In this document: piece after piece, positions 1-9,929 of the stretch | How the letters are laid out: each line of letters opens with the position of its first letter | Numbering within the stretch: the stretch's first letter is position 1 | Source of the DNA: Pseudomonadota bacterium | GTDB lineage: Bacteria > Pseudomonadota > Gammaproteobacteria > Steroidobacterales > Woeseiaceae | Length of the DNA: 42,396 nucleotides | NCBI GenBank assembly: GCA_027621915.1 | Contig: JAQCAD010000027.1 | Span: 1-42,396 of the forward strand | Direction: 5' to 3' | Notes under the pieces: model-generated | Seen by the model: only the letters and a program-made list of their open reading frames with translations | Database searches by the model: none | Told to the model about the DNA's origin: nothing | Translations under genes and position numbers: made by a program

Positions 1-2498
1 TACATCATTCCGCCATTGCTTTCCGGTTCCCCTTCGTCGTGGCATTCGAGGAGCGGTACGTAATGGTCTTTGTCGAATTCTGTAAAAGTGTATCCGTTGC
101 GTTCCTGCACCCAGTTATCGAAATCGGCCGCAACAATTTTGTTGGGAAAATTAAATAGTGGATGATCGGGCTGCAATATGGTGACCGGCGCGGCCTCATC
201 GATTGTGCGAACGCTTGGTTGCATGCTGGCGGGAAACGGTGGCAGTCCGGCGGAAAAATAATCTCCCTGCTGGTATTGAACGACTAGCGTCCCGCCCTGT
301 TCGGCGAATTCAAGCAAGCGGCCGTTATTGGCAACAAATGCCGGACGGGTTCCGGATGCACGAATGCCGACAATGATGATGTCGAATCGGGTGAGGTCAC
401 CTACCGCAAGATCATTGTCGTCCAACAGGACGACATCGACGCCCAGCCGTCGGATTGCTTCGGGAACGGCATCGCCGCTACCCATGACGTATCCAACCTT
501 CACGGGAGCAACCTTGACGTCAATCAGCTGAACCGTCAGCGCTGAGGGACGATAGACTCGGTGTGACTGAATATGCGGGTGGGCAATCTGTTGCATTGCC
601 TGTTGGTACTGCCGGCCGTCGACCGATGCAGTTGCCATGATTTCGTACTTGCCAGGTGATGTGCCGCCCGGAACACCGATTGTGAAGCCGAGCGTGGTGC
701 TCGCCGATCTGCCTCGCAGCAAGAAAGGCAGAGCTGCCGGCGCCTGTATCCACCCGCCAGGTACGTCGAACGTCGCCGTTCCCTCCAGAACATTATCCGT
801 GTTGTTGCTGATGGATTGTAACAATTCATAGGTCTGGTCCTGGCGGGATGTTGGCACAATCAGCAGCTCGGTTGCCGGCGAGACAGAAACGGCCGGGACC
901 ACGTCAATTGACCTTCTCAGTTCGCCACGTGCGCCATCAGCAAATCGGAATTCCACCGCTTTGCGAATCTTAAGGTCCGCGCCAGCAACGGTTACGCTGA
1001 CTTCTGCGGTCAAAAGAGGCGGACGAAACGGCTGATTTCGTGCGTCCCCTGCCATCGACCAGTCGTAACCGAAATTTCGGCTCGGGTGCTCGAGCCAATA
1101 CGGTTGTGTTATGTCGGCATCATCCGGGACCTTGACGAGGAAGCGCCACTCGGCGGTCGGCCGCTCATTGCGACACGCTTCGCAACCGTCTGAACCAGAG
1201 TCATCGTTGACTAAAGTGGCGGTCCAATTATCCGGCACGACCAGGTTGACGCTCGACACGGTGACATCAACGTCGTCGTCGAGGAACACGTGAACGGTCG
1301 CGTTCAGCACGCTTCCAGCTACGACTGTCTCGGAGTCACCAAGCGCATCGACCACGATGCCGGAAGCGAGGCGCAGGGCGGTCTCAAATTCGGTTGATTT
1401 CTGGCGAAGCAGGCGACGCGTGTCGGACTGTTGTGCGGTGCTGGTCGCGGTGCGGGTGATGTCGAGTCCCCGGGCCAGCACCGGGATCAGTTTTTCGGGA
1501 GCGCGAGGGTCGTACGTTTCGAGCGCATCAGCGGCCACGTTTTCGAGTTTCGTCAGCTGTTCTACCAGGGCAGAACCCGCAACCGTTTCGTAACGGGAAA
1601 TGCCAGTCACCGTCGTATCAATGCCGTCGAAAACGCTTGTTTCCGAATGGGGCGCCTGCACGCGAGATTCTATGAGCCGGACGCCGGACGTCTGCGGCCC
1701 ACGGTATTCGAGTGATCCCATCTGCTGGGTCTTCTGTTGGCTGCGGCCCTGCATCGCGATTTCAAAATAGCTCCGGCCAATGACCGGTGATACTTCGCCG
1801 GTGTTCAATGCCAGTACGGCCGTGTCGTTTGAGGACGAATCCATTCTCTCCGTGACATAGGTTTTCTGTGTTTGCCAGGGCATGAGCCCCTCTGCAATCT
1901 GATCTGTAAATCGGCTCGGGTCTGCGGCTGCTTCGATTGCCAGCGGCGTCAGGTACCCCGCGAACTGATGATGTCCATGACCATCAGCAGGCGTACCGGT
2001 AAAACGTGAGACGACGACCATGGGTCGAAAAAGCCGAATCGCCCTGACCATGTCTCCGAGGATGGTTTCCTCGTCCCACAGCCTTGCCGCCTCAGCGCGC
2101 TGCTCCGAGAATCCGAAGTCGACCGCACGCGTAAACAGTTGTTCGGCACCATCCAGGCGCCTGGCCTGTAATAACTCCTCGGTACGGATAACTCCCAGCT
2201 GCTCGAAGAGTTCAGGGCCAACCAGGTTCTGCCCGCCGTCACCTCGCGTCAGAGAGAGATAAGCGGTGCGCGCGGACTCGCGCCGAGCCAGATAAGCCAG
2301 CAACGCCGAGTCCTCATCGTCCGGGTGCGCCCCCGTCTGCATTGCGCTGGCCGTCGTCTGCAACTGCTGCAGCACGCGATAAAGACCCATTACACCATTG
2401 TCGTATTCAGACCGAACCTGTGCGTAAGCCGACGAAAATATCAACGACATGCCGCAGACAGCGGCGCATATAATCCGGGTCAGAATATTTTGAGTCAT
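1..2498 (-). CDS. Secreted PIG-L (LmbE-like) deacetylase, large form, C-terminus cut by window edge
   Basis: An open frame runs from an ATG at 2498 to the left edge without a stop, giving at least 832 residues. Residues 1-26 form a Sec signal peptide ending ASAYAQ-like (SSAYAQ). The PIG-L zinc motif AHPDDE is at residues 57-62, a GDGGQN segment follows near 86-91, and the second metal motif HGHHQ is near 174-178. Family knowledge: PIG-L enzymes are zinc-dependent N-acetyl hydrolases acting on amino-sugar conjugates. The long remainder (about 190-832) contains beta-rich stretches and, near the end, a segment that reads like a Rossmann or glutamine-amidotransferase-like fold ([20 protein letters not shown]). 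This matches the 800-900-residue PIG-L subfamily. Its ATG overlaps the symporter stop as ATGA, so translation is probably coupled. The natural substrate cannot be read from sequence. Confidence 0.85.
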   Translation of the reverse strand, partial: MTQNILTRIICAAVCGMSLIFSSAYAQVRSEYDNGVMGLYRVLQQLQTTASAMQTGAHPDDEDSALLAYLARRESARTAYLSLTRGDGGQNLVGPELFEQLGVIRTEELLQARRLDGAEQLFTRAVDFGFSEQRAEAARLWDEETILGDMVRAIRLFRPMVVVSRFTGTPADGHGHHQFAGYLTPLAIEAAADPSRFTDQIAEGLMPWQTQKTYVTERMDSSSNDTAVLALNTGEVSPVIGRSYFEIAMQGRSQQKTQQMGSLEYRGPQTSGVRLIESRVQAPHSETSVFDGIDTTVTGISRYETVAGSALVEQLTKLENVAADALETYDPRAPEKLIPVLARGLDITRTATSTAQQSDTRRLLRQKSTEFETALRLASGIVVDALGDSETVVAGSVLNATVHVFLDDDVDVTVSSVNLVVPDNWTATLVNDDSGSDGCEACRNERPTAEWRFLVKVPDDADITQPYWLEHPSRNFGYDWSMAGDARNQPFRPPLLTAEVSVTVAGADLKIRKAVEFRFADGARGELRRSIDVVPAVSVSPATELLIVPTSRQDQTYELLQSISNNTDNVLEGTATFDVPGGWIQAPAALPFLLRGRSASTTLGFTIGVPGGTSPGKYEIMATASVDGRQYQQAMQQIAHPHIQSHRVYRPSALTVQLIDVKVAPVKVGYVMGSGDAVPEAIRRLGVDVVLLDDNDLAVGDLTRFDIIIVGIRASGTRPAFVANNGRLLEFAEQGGTLVVQYQQGDYFSAGLPPFPASMQPSVRTIDEAAPVTILQPDHPLFNFPNKIVAADFDNWVQERNGYTFTEFDKDHYVPLLECHDEGEPESNGGMM

Positions 2499-4183
2499 GC
2501 GACATCCTTTCTTGCAAGCAGGCTGATCAGGTAGCCCGAAGCGACCGTAATGAGGCAGCCAAGCAGGTTAAACCACAAAAACGCGATATCGGTAAATGTA
2601 CTGGCAATCCACACAGACGCAATGCCCAGCAGCAATCCCGAGAATGCACCCAGGGAGCGCGCGGCCGGCACAGCGAACGCCAGCACAAAGACGCCAAGCA
2701 ACGATCCGTAAAAGAACGAACCGAACTTGTTCACAACCACGATAAGAGAACCAAGATTGGTCGCAAATGTGGCCGCAATACACGCAAATATTCCCCAGAG
2801 CAAAGTGGCCGCCTTTCCAAAAGCTACGTACTGTCGGTCTGTGGCCGATGGCCGGATGTGCCGCTTGTAGAAATCGATCGTGGACGCTGTGGCCAGGGCG
2901 TTAAGCTCCGCTGCGACACTCGACATGGCAGCCGCCATGATAGCGGCTATGATCAGGCCAACAACACCGATCGGCATCCTGGTAATGACGAACATGGGAA
3001 AAACATAATTTACATCACTGAATGACTCGTTGCCGTTTGATGACTTAATGAAGTCGATTGCGTTCTTGCGCGTCGTTGCGAATGTTTCGTTCGCTAGTGT
3101 GTAATTGGCTCGAGTGGCATTAATTTCCTCTATCGCACCGACGTGCGTGGCGGAAATAAACGCACGCGCAGCAAGATCGCGAGCTTCGTGTACGTCCCGA
3201 AAATCAGATTCGAGACGTTGATACTCAACAGGCTGACTGATGGCGGCTCGCGATGCGTCGACGTCGTTAAAAATCATCGGCGGGGTTTGAAACTGATAAA
3301 AAACGAATACGAGTACACCGATCAGGAGAATCAGGAACTGAATCGGGATTTTCAAGACAGCAGACATTAAGAGCGATGTACGTCCTTCATTGATCGACTT
3401 CGCGCTAAGGTAACGCTGGACCTGGCTCTGGTCGCAGCCAAAATAAGACAAGAACAGAAACACGGCGCCGAAAAGGCCCGTCCAGATTGTGTACGGTTCA
3501 CTTAAATCGAAGCTGGTGTCGATTGTTGTCAGCTTCCCACTGATACCGGCCAGTCGCAATCCGTCTGCTAAAGATACGTCAGGCGGAAATCCCTTGACGA
3601 TCAGGACAGCGCAAATGCCGAGGCCAATAATGATGATTGCCATCTGCTTGACGTCAGTCCAGGTGACGGCCTGCACGCCACCGACCATCGTATAAACCGT
3701 GGTCGAGAGTCCAATTACAAAAATCGTGATGATTTCATTCCAGCCTAAGACGATTGACAGAATAACTGACGGGGCAGCGATAATTACGCCAACCGCAAGG
3801 CCGCGAGACACCAGGAAAAAGAAACTGGTCAGCGTGCGAGTTTTCGCATCAAAGCGCTGTTCGAGATACTCGTAGGCTGTGAACACTTTGGCGCGATAGA
3901 AAAAAGGTACCGCGGTCACACACAGGATAATCATTGCGAGTGGCAGACCATAATAGAACTGAATGAAGCGCATGCCATCGTCATAGGCCTGACCGGTCGT
4001 GCCCACTAACGTAATCGCCGACATCTGGGTTGCCATGACCGATAGTCCCACTGCCCACCAGGGGAGTGCTCGCTCGGCCAGGAAATAGCCCTCGGTGGTC
4101 TGCGCGTTTCGGGTCATGCGAAGTGCGTGCCACACGACGTAGACCAGGTAAGTGATAACGATCAGCCAGTCGAGTTCGTGCAT
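2495..4183 (-). CDS. Sodium:solute symporter (SSF family)
   Basis: This 562-residue protein has about 13 hydrophobic membrane segments and SSF hallmarks, including [14 protein letters not shown] in the middle of the protein and a conserved N-terminal helix region ([17 protein letters not shown]). SSF carriers couple inward sodium flow to uptake of sugars, sialic or amino acids, or other small solutes. A hydrophilic insert of roughly 80-90 residues lies between membrane segments, around residues 300-390. It is charged and alanine-rich and could form a periplasmic helical hairpin. The gene sits between a 53-residue membrane peptide (3 bp gap upstream) and the PIG-L gene (ATGA overlap downstream). 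It may therefore import the product released by the deacetylase. Substrate is not predictable from sequence alone. Confidence 0.88.
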   Translation of the reverse strand: MHELDWLIVITYLVYVVWHALRMTRNAQTTEGYFLAERALPWWAVGLSVMATQMSAITLVGTTGQAYDDGMRFIQFYYGLPLAMIILCVTAVPFFYRAKVFTAYEYLEQRFDAKTRTLTSFFFLVSRGLAVGVIIAAPSVILSIVLGWNEIITIFVIGLSTTVYTMVGGVQAVTWTDVKQMAIIIIGLGICAVLIVKGFPPDVSLADGLRLAGISGKLTTIDTSFDLSEPYTIWTGLFGAVFLFLSYFGCDQSQVQRYLSAKSINEGRTSLLMSAVLKIPIQFLILLIGVLVFVFYQFQTPPMIFNDVDASRAAISQPVEYQRLESDFRDVHEARDLAARAFISATHVGAIEEINATRANYTLANETFATTRKNAIDFIKSSNGNESFSDVNYVFPMFVITRMPIGVVGLIIAAIMAAAMSSVAAELNALATASTIDFYKRHIRPSATDRQYVAFGKAATLLWGIFACIAATFATNLGSLIVVVNKFGSFFYGSLLGVFVLAFAVPAARSLGAFSGLLLGIASVWIASTFTDIAFLWFNLLGCLITVASGYLISLLARKDVA

Positions 4184-4186
4184 GAT

Positions 4187-4348
4187 CTACTGCGAGAAAT
4201 ACCGGGAAAAACCGGCGAGGGCGAGAACAGTGACGATCGAGCCGGCTATAACGGCCAGGTAAATGCCAGCCCAGCCCGACTCTGACGGCACCTGGTCAGT
4301 CTTCGGTTCCTTATCTGGAATGGACTCGCGTCCATGGCCTTTTTTCAT
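4187..4348 (-). CDS. Small single-pass membrane protein preceding the symporter (53 aa)
   Basis: A 53-codon frame starts at ATG 4348 and stops at TAG 4187-4189, three bases before the symporter start. The first 25 residues are charged and hydrophilic (KKGHGRESIPDKEPK). Residues 26-46 form one clear membrane helix (GIYLAVIAGSIVTVLALAGF), and a short tail RYFSQ follows. This suggests an inner-membrane protein. No strong Shine-Dalgarno sequence precedes the ATG, which lowers certainty about the start. Small membrane proteins encoded directly upstream of SSF carriers are known in other systems (for example YjcH with ActP, YhdT with PanF), but this one has only one helix and I do not recognise its family. 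By position it is most likely an accessory or stability partner of the symporter. Confidence 0.6.
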   Translation of the reverse strand: MKKGHGRESIPDKEPKTDQVPSESGWAGIYLAVIAGSIVTVLALAGFSRYFSQ

Positions 4349-4705
4349 ATTGTTTATGCGTCGGCTGGCAGGTCACCGCAATGATACATGTTGTTGCAGA
4401 AGTTCCAGCGACAGGCAAGTTTTCGAAGTGTCGGGGGAGGGTCTCCCCTGACGTAACACAAGTTCGCATATCGTGGTCAACGATGCCTGTGCGGGTCAAA
4501 ACAAGTGTTTGGGAAGCTGAATCCCGGAGCGATACCGGCAGTTACCTGGAATTGGGTAGGCACCGCCCCGACAGTAGACGCACCACGGGACCACTCCCGG
4601 CGTTGCACGCCAGTAACTAAAGCGATGCACTCATCAACGTGGGGCTCGATGTTTTCGACCCTCGGCTGAAATCATCGTGCGAGCGTGAATACATCAGGTT
4701 GTGTA
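4349..4705. other. Intergenic stretch without a recognised gene
   Basis: These 357 bases separate two minus-strand genes. They should hold the promoter of the small-peptide/symporter/PIG-L operon and the 3' end signals of the DUF6544-like gene. A perfect 6-bp inverted repeat (GGGGAG, loop GGT, CTCCCC; 4434-4448) is visible but is not followed by a T-run on either strand. No open frame here resembles a known protein. Confidence 0.5.
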
Positions 4706-5554
4706 TCAGTGGGGAAATTGAATGGATCTTACGTTCGCTCGGAAAAACGCGAAGTAGTCGTCTGTTGCGAAGAAATTTCCTGCCTCAATCCTGGTCGGTA
4801 AACAAAATCCGTCGAAGTCTTTGTATTCCGATAAATAGCCACCAAACGGCTGCAGTTTGAAAATCTTCTCGGCGTTCGCGTTCGACCAGCGTTGGAATAC
4901 GACCTTGGTCAATCGACCATCGACGTCGACGGAAAGATCAACGGCCTGTTTCAGTCCCAGGTAGGTCAGGGTGACACGTGCGGTCGAATCGTCGATTTCC
5001 TCCCACCGAATATTCTCGTGAGGTAGCAGGGCTGCTGGCGTCCAAAAGACCGTTTCGGCAACGTAACGCCCGAATGCCGATCGCGCATGATCCGCGTTGT
5101 TGCCCGCTCGAGCTACAGGCACAATCCCCAGCAGCCAAAAGCGGCTCCAGCTGTGTCCATCCATAGCAGCATCGGAGCCCGATATCCGCATCACGCCGCT
5201 CCCTGCTCTTAGTTTCCAAACGAAACCGCGAGGAGCGGCCAATATCTGCTCCGCGTACATTTGCAGGTAGTCCGGCTTGGTCTTGGTCCCGTTACTGAAA
5301 TCACCGTCCATGGAGATTTCTGCAACCGTATAAAGCGGTGTCCCCGGTTTGATGGCAAATCGGAAGAAGCGCTGCGCCGTATCCGGCAGATCAGCGATCA
5401 ATGAGTAGTCGAAAGTGCCCGGAGCAGGCGACTGATGCGAGACCAGTTTGGCCCACACTGCCCGATCCGATTTCTTGTCTGCCCATCGCCACACGGTTAA
5501 CCAAATCAGTATTGCAGCCATCACGCCAGGCAATTCGAGTAATAATTCTGTCAT
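4706..5554 (-). CDS. DUF6544-like protein with N-terminal membrane anchor
   Basis: This 282-residue protein begins with a hydrophobic helix (about residues 5-22, LELPGVMAAILIWLTVW). A soluble domain follows with the pattern seen in the DUF6544/DUF6920 family: LPDTAQRFFRFAIKPGTP near 55-72, then a long beta-rich region ending in LPTRIEAGNFFATDDYFAFFRA. Such proteins are thought to adopt an RseB/LolA-like beta fold facing the periplasm. Their biochemical role is unknown. The gene diverges from the alpha/beta hydrolase gene with about 160 bp between the starts, so the two may share a control region. The family assignment is from recalled sequence pattern only. Confidence 0.65.
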   Translation of the reverse strand: MTELLLELPGVMAAILIWLTVWRWADKKSDRAVWAKLVSHQSPAPGTFDYSLIADLPDTAQRFFRFAIKPGTPLYTVAEISMDGDFSNGTKTKPDYLQMYAEQILAAPRGFVWKLRAGSGVMRISGSDAAMDGHSWSRFWLLGIVPVARAGNNADHARSAFGRYVAETVFWTPAALLPHENIRWEEIDDSTARVTLTYLGLKQAVDLSVDVDGRLTKVVFQRWSNANAEKIFKLQPFGGYLSEYKDFDGFCLPTRIEAGNFFATDDYFAFFRANVRSIQFPH

Positions 5555-5712
5555 TGCAAAGTTGCTTCAAGGGTGGGGCAAATATTTCATCTCATGTTCC
5601 AGCCAGCCTATTGCATATCTCGCGACTGCTCTGCGCTATACGGAAATACCGAGGCTTACTGATTTTCGCAGCGTGATATTGTTCTTTCGAATAGCAAAGG
5701 GCTCAGAGTGAA

Positions 5713-6678
5713 ATGGACAGGCCGGTAAGAATTCGACGTTGGGTTGTGGCGGGATTACTCATCGCAGTAGTTTTTGCTTCGGCGGCATATTTCCTGGATA
5801 TGCACCGCTCTTACGAAAGAGTCACGAACAAAGGAAATGTAATACCGTCACTGTTTGGTGATATTGAATTCACGGAAGGCGGTTCAGGTCCTGCTGTCCT
5901 GGTAATCCATGGCAGCGGTGGCGGCTACGATCAGGGCGAACTCATTGCGCAGGCTGTGCTGGGCGACAAGTTTCACTGGATCACGCCGTCGCGCTTTGGC
6001 TACTTGCGCTCGGACGTGCGCGAAGGTGCGACATGGGACGACCAGGCGCATGCTTATGCGTATTTGCTCGACCATATGGGTATCGAAAAAGTCGCGGTCG
6101 TCGCGATGTCGCACGGCGGTCCATCAGCTTTACTTTTTTCAGCATTACATCCTGAAAAGGTATCTTCGCTGACGCTCGTCTCTTGCGGCGTGGCTTCTTC
6201 AGCAACACAAAACCAGGCGCAGGCGAACGAGAAGGGCGACATGCTGACCACTATCTTCAGACATGATCCTCTCTACTGGTCAATCTCAAAGCTATTCAAG
6301 ACACAACTCATGTCATTGATGGGCGCCGACGATGCTGTCATTGCGAGCCTTACACCCGATCAGCGAGAATTGTTCGAACACTTCATTGATTACATGAATC
6401 CGGTGTCGCTGCGGGCCGCCGGTGCCGCTTTCGACAACCAGGCGATGTTGCCAGGCGAGCGGATCGCAGCAATTGTGGCCCCGACCCTTATTTTTCACGC
6501 CGCAGACGATTTATTGCAGCTTTACCACAATGCAGAATTTGCCGCGGCCACGATTCCCAATGCAAAACTGGTTCGTTTTGAAAGTGGCGGCCATTTCCTC
6601 ATAGGAGTGGAGCAACCGTCGATTCGTACAGCCGTTCGGAATCATATTCTCGATAGTATGGCCGGTGATTCGCGGTGA
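5713..6678 (+). CDS. Membrane-anchored alpha/beta-fold hydrolase
   Basis: This 321-residue protein starts at an ATG preceded by a GAG-containing weak ribosome site. Residues 9-28 form an N-terminal membrane anchor or signal. The oxyanion-hole motif HGSGGG is at 66-71 and the nucleophile elbow AMSHGG at 131-136, giving Ser133. The elbow has Ala in place of the usual first Gly of GxSxG, which occurs in this superfamily. An acidic residue in HAADD (265/266) and His294 in SGGHF complete the triad. The family includes esterases, lipases, lactonases and C-C hydrolases, so the substrate is open. It stands alone on the plus strand, divergent from the DUF6544-like gene and convergent with phoD. Confidence 0.85.
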   Translation: MDRPVRIRRWVVAGLLIAVVFASAAYFLDMHRSYERVTNKGNVIPSLFGDIEFTEGGSGPAVLVIHGSGGGYDQGELIAQAVLGDKFHWITPSRFGYLRSDVREGATWDDQAHAYAYLLDHMGIEKVAVVAMSHGGPSALLFSALHPEKVSSLTLVSCGVASSATQNQAQANEKGDMLTTIFRHDPLYWSISKLFKTQLMSLMGADDAVIASLTPDQRELFEHFIDYMNPVSLRAAGAAFDNQAMLPGERIAAIVAPTLIFHAADDLLQLYHNAEFAAATIPNAKLVRFESGGHFLIGVEQPSIRTAVRNHILDSMAGDSR

Positions 6679-6739
6679 GTTGGTTGCGGGTGAGATAATT
6701 TGTACTGGATCGCTCTTAAACGATCGTCAAGCCAGATAG

Positions 6740-8410
6740 TCACACGTATCGCAGCGTGCCGCCGCGGCTCTCGACGTTCACCGAATGCACTATTCGAGTG
6801 TCGTAATTTAGTGATTCAACGGTGGTGACGGTGACAAAATCAGCCTGCGCGCCGTCGTGATCAATCTCCAGTCGAATGAATCCACGATAGCGGCCCTCCG
6901 TCCATACGACTTCCCTGTTACCGGCGGCATTCAGTTCGTCGTAGCGTTTGAGTCCGTCTTGCCCCAATTCCAGTAGCGAACGTGGCGACGTGATACCGGT
7001 TGAGCCCAACTCGATACCCATCGATTCGCCGGCGGCATCGTATAACTCGTTTTGCCAGTAACTGTGACTATCGCCAGCAAGCACCAGCAAATCGCGAGCG
7101 CCGGCGTTCTTGCTGATTTGATAGAAATTTTCGCGAGCGGCCGAATAGCCGTTCCATGAGTCCAGGTCGACCGGCAGCCCAAGGTTGCCAAGCTGTGTCA
7201 GGCTATCAAGCAGGTTCGCTGCCTCATCATCCAGGTTGGTTTTTAACGTCGCAAAAAATGGGTCATCCAGTTTTGGCGCGATGCGTCTCGCCATCACGGA
7301 TTGATTGCCAATGACACGCCAGCGACGATTTGCACGGACGGATTCGGCGAGCTCGTCCGCGAGAAATTGTTCCATCTCTGCGGACAATAGTTTGCGTTCG
7401 GGCGCGCCGACGACCGTATTGATGAACGCCTGTGCGTCCACTTTGGTATTGATGTCACCCAGGTAATCATTGATTTCGATTTGTTTGCTGCGGCCCGTGT
7501 GCCGGCTTTCCAGCGTGATCAGACTCGCCAGGTCGCCAAATTCGAAGTGCCGCCAGTATTCCTCACGGGCACGGCCGCCGTGCGGATCCCGAACAGGCAG
7601 CCACTCGAAGAACGCCTGCAGCGATTCTGCGCGTCTTGTTTCCCAGACTCCTTCGCCATCCTGGTGATTTTCCGCACCGCCCATCCAGGGATTGTTGGCG
7701 CTTTCATGGTCATCCCAGATCACGATCAACGGATGCCGGGCGTGCATCGCTTTTGAACCCTGGTCCGTTCTGTATTGTGCATGGCGCTGCCGATAGTCGG
7801 CGAGCGTCAGTGTTTCATGCGATGGCTGGTGGTCGCGCCCGATGCGTCGGCCGGTTTCTCCGCCATAGCCATCGCGTCCGTATTCATAAATGTAATCCCC
7901 GAGGTGAACGACAACGTCGACGGTCGGGTCATTCGCAATCGCCTCGTAGGCGTTGAAGTAACCGAACGGATAGTTCGAACAGGTGGCGACAGCCAGCACA
8001 AGTCGATCGACATGACCCACGGGTAGCGTCTTTGTCTGACCGGTTGGCGACAGGACACCGCCAACATCAAACTGATAGAAGTACGCACTACCCGGGCTGA
8101 GATTATCCGCGATGACTTTAGCCGTGTAGTCGCGGCTTCCATCCGTTCTGAGTCGGCCCCGCACAATGACGTTTCGAAAATCAGCATCGGTGGCAACCCG
8201 CCATTCGACGTCGACAGGTCGAAACGTATTGCTGACTCGAGTCCAGATCACGACACTGTCGGTATCCGGGTCCCCACTGGCTACGCCATGCAAGTAGGCC
8301 GCATCGGAGGGAGCATCTGGCGCGACGCTGGTCTGACTGCAAGCCGCCGGTAGCAGCAAAGTGGTCGAGACGCCGATCAGTGCCTCTCTGCGTGTCAATT
8401 TTCTGGGCAT
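6740..8410 (-). CDS. phoD: Alkaline phosphatase D family protein (PhoD), Tat-exported
   Basis: This 556-residue protein has a twin-arginine signal (LTRREALIG, residues 5-13) followed by a hydrophobic stretch ending PAACS, so it could be a Tat lipoprotein. The N-terminal PhoD domain with HGVASGDPDTDSVVIWTRV (41-59) precedes the catalytic core. Core motifs are Cys144 in ATCSN, GDYIYEYG at 171-178, WDDHE at 232-236, and GDSHSYW in the C-terminal third. Family knowledge: PhoD is a calcium- and iron-dependent phosphomonoesterase/phosphodiesterase made under phosphate limitation and exported folded by Tat. I did not find a convincing Pho box upstream. The gene is convergent with the alpha/beta hydrolase and divergent from the DUF1428 gene. 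Confidence 0.93.
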   Translation of the reverse strand: MPRKLTRREALIGVSTTLLLPAACSQTSVAPDAPSDAAYLHGVASGDPDTDSVVIWTRVSNTFRPVDVEWRVATDADFRNVIVRGRLRTDGSRDYTAKVIADNLSPGSAYFYQFDVGGVLSPTGQTKTLPVGHVDRLVLAVATCSNYPFGYFNAYEAIANDPTVDVVVHLGDYIYEYGRDGYGGETGRRIGRDHQPSHETLTLADYRQRHAQYRTDQGSKAMHARHPLIVIWDDHESANNPWMGGAENHQDGEGVWETRRAESLQAFFEWLPVRDPHGGRAREEYWRHFEFGDLASLITLESRHTGRSKQIEINDYLGDINTKVDAQAFINTVVGAPERKLLSAEMEQFLADELAESVRANRRWRVIGNQSVMARRIAPKLDDPFFATLKTNLDDEAANLLDSLTQLGNLGLPVDLDSWNGYSAARENFYQISKNAGARDLLVLAGDSHSYWQNELYDAAGESMGIELGSTGITSPRSLLELGQDGLKRYDELNAAGNREVVWTEGRYRGFIRLEIDHDGAQADFVTVTTVESLNYDTRIVHSVNVESRGGTLRYV

Positions 8411-8693
8411 TCTCGAAAAGCCTGTTTCAGGTTACGATCCGCATCAGTCGTTTGCGGTGTTAGTTGCAATCAACAGTATCCTAACCTTAACTGGTGCCGA
8501 TTGCCCTGTTTCGGCGAGGACCCCGCGTTAATTCGAATTTGGTCTGCGGAAGAGAGAGCGGAAAAAAAATTCTGATGATTTAATTTATGCTTGTGCAGCC
8601 AGCAGGCACCGCCCGGCCCGGGAATCGGGCGGACCCGGCTGCGAGAGAAATGGCGGTAACAGGTTTCGCAATTTTCAACAAAGGAGAACCGGC

Positions 8694-9047
8694 ATGGCTT
8701 ATATCGATGGATTTATGGCGGCGGTACCGACAGCTAACAAACAGAAATATCTGCGGCACGCGAAAAAGATGTCATCTCTGTTTAAGGAGCACGGCGCACA
8801 ACAACTGGTGGAATGCTGGGGCGACGATATACCGCCTGGCAAGCTGACGTCGTTCCCGATGGCCGTCAAGTGCAAGAAGAATGAAACGGTTGTGTTCTCG
8901 TGGATCCTCTGGCCGTCACGCGCCGTGCGAAACAAAGCATGGAAAAAAATGATGGCCGATCCACGCATGCAGCCCGGTAGCTCACCAATGCCCTTCGACG
9001 GCAAACGAATGATCTTCGGCGGCTTCAACGTTGTGCTCGAAAGTTGA
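8694..9047 (+). CDS. DUF1428 family protein (YbaA-like)
   Basis: This compact 117-residue soluble protein has a strong ribosome site (AAGGAG, 7-8 bases before ATG). It matches the DUF1428 pattern: N-terminal YIDGFMAAVPTANKQKYL, a central VECWGDDIPPGKLTSFPMAVK, then FSWILWPSRAVRNKAWKKMM and PFDGKRMIFGGF near the end. The family has a dimeric alpha/beta-barrel (ferredoxin-like) fold and no assigned reaction. It appears monocistronic and divergent from phoD. Confidence 0.9.
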   Translation: MAYIDGFMAAVPTANKQKYLRHAKKMSSLFKEHGAQQLVECWGDDIPPGKLTSFPMAVKCKKNETVVFSWILWPSRAVRNKAWKKMMADPRMQPGSSPMPFDGKRMIFGGFNVVLES

Positions 9048-9275
9048 TCGAATGTGCAAGGTCCTGCGATCGGAGGTGTTAGAACACAAGCAATTACCCA
9101 ACAAGTAAACAGCGACCGTGCTTCCAGATTCAGGGGCACTGTCGCCAGGGTGCACGAAACGGGACTGAAGTACTGTGGAAAGAACTGCAGTAAAGTCGAT
9201 GATCTTTCTGGCGACACTGACGTCGATTCGCGACAGTAGCGCAAGCTGGGAGATTTTTTACGCAACGGAGGAAAT

Positions 9276-9737
9276 ATGAGACTTGGAAGTTGGCTTCTAT
9301 TGCTTCTCTTGCTCGTCGCGGGTGGCGCAGGTTCGGAACAGAACGAAAAAGCGGTTTCGGGTTTCATTAATTTGCAGGCCGAAGACGTACTATTTGTTGC
9401 GTCTCCCGATGTTGCTGGGCTGAGTTACGCGATTTTGTCAGGCGACCCCGACAGTGCCGGCGTGTACGTTATTCGTCTCAGAATCTCTCCGGGACTTGTG
9501 TTTCCTCCCCATTTTCACGACCAAGATCGACACGTCACCGTCATATCTGGCGATTGGGCATTTGGAACAGGGAAGTCGGGTGAATGTGAAGACACCTTGC
9601 TGTTGACGGCTGGAGCTTACGCGTTGCACTCGAAAGAAGCGGTTCACTTCGACGGCGCGTGCGGCGACGAGCCTGTCGAGGTTCAGATCATCGGGTTGGG
9701 ACCGGTTGCCACTACCTGGGTTGCTGACTCTGACTAA
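9276..9737 (+). CDS. Exported cupin-domain protein
   Basis: This 153-residue protein has a good ribosome site (GGAGG, 5 bases before ATG). Residues 1-19 are a Sec signal with a leucine run ending GGAGS. A single cupin barrel follows: PHFHDQDRHVTVISGDWAFG near 79-98 carries the metal-binding His residues of motif 1, and HSKEAVHFDGAC near 117-128 carries motif 2. Proteins of this type are small periplasmic metal-binding cupins of unknown reaction, often annotated as cupin domain-containing. Two cysteines, in GECED and GACGD, could form a disulfide. The gene ends directly next to a transposase remnant. Confidence 0.8.
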   Translation: MRLGSWLLLLLLLVAGGAGSEQNEKAVSGFINLQAEDVLFVASPDVAGLSYAILSGDPDSAGVYVIRLRISPGLVFPPHFHDQDRHVTVISGDWAFGTGKSGECEDTLLLTAGAYALHSKEAVHFDGACGDEPVEVQIIGLGPVATTWVADSD

Positions 9738-9743
9738 TATCCA

Positions 9744-9905
9744 CTGAAGAGGTGCGAGCGGGGCTTCTTCGATGACCGGTGTGTCCGACTGCCAACAAGA
9801 CAGCGTTCGCAACGTGCCATGACGCTGGCAGAGCGCGCGGAGATCTCGCGGCGTGTCGCCGCTGGCCGGTCACTGCGCTCTATTGCAGCAGCGCAGCGAC
9901 TAGCG
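9744..9905 (+). pseudogene. IS30-family transposase remnant (N-terminal HTH only)
   Basis: Right after the cupin stop, the plus strand in the same frame reads LKRCERGFFDDR, then a basic stretch, then MTLAERAEISRRVAAGRSLR and SIAAA. The latter is the N-terminal helix-turn-helix signature of IS30-type transposases (LTLxEREEISRxLAAGxSxRxIA). The match stops where the family continues into the APSTISRE recognition helix; the frame then runs on antisense into the lectin-like gene. No DDE catalytic domain or terminal inverted repeats were seen. It is a decayed insertion-sequence end of about 55 codons. Confidence 0.6.
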
Positions 9906-9929
9906 TCCAGGGCTTGCGTATATGCCGGC

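Noticed and set aside
4890-4906. TTGGAATACGA in the DUF6544-like gene as an inverted operator copy
   Set aside because: Only the core resembles the operator, it lies in coding sequence, and no promoter boxes are positioned as in the three real sites.
6708-6725. GATCG...CGATC inverted repeat between the hydrolase and phoD as a terminator
   Set aside because: Only a 5-bp stem with an 8-base loop and no T-run.
8699-9367. 222-codon open frame on the minus strand across the DUF1428 and cupin genes
   Set aside because: It is antisense to two well-supported genes with good ribosome sites and shows no family resemblance.
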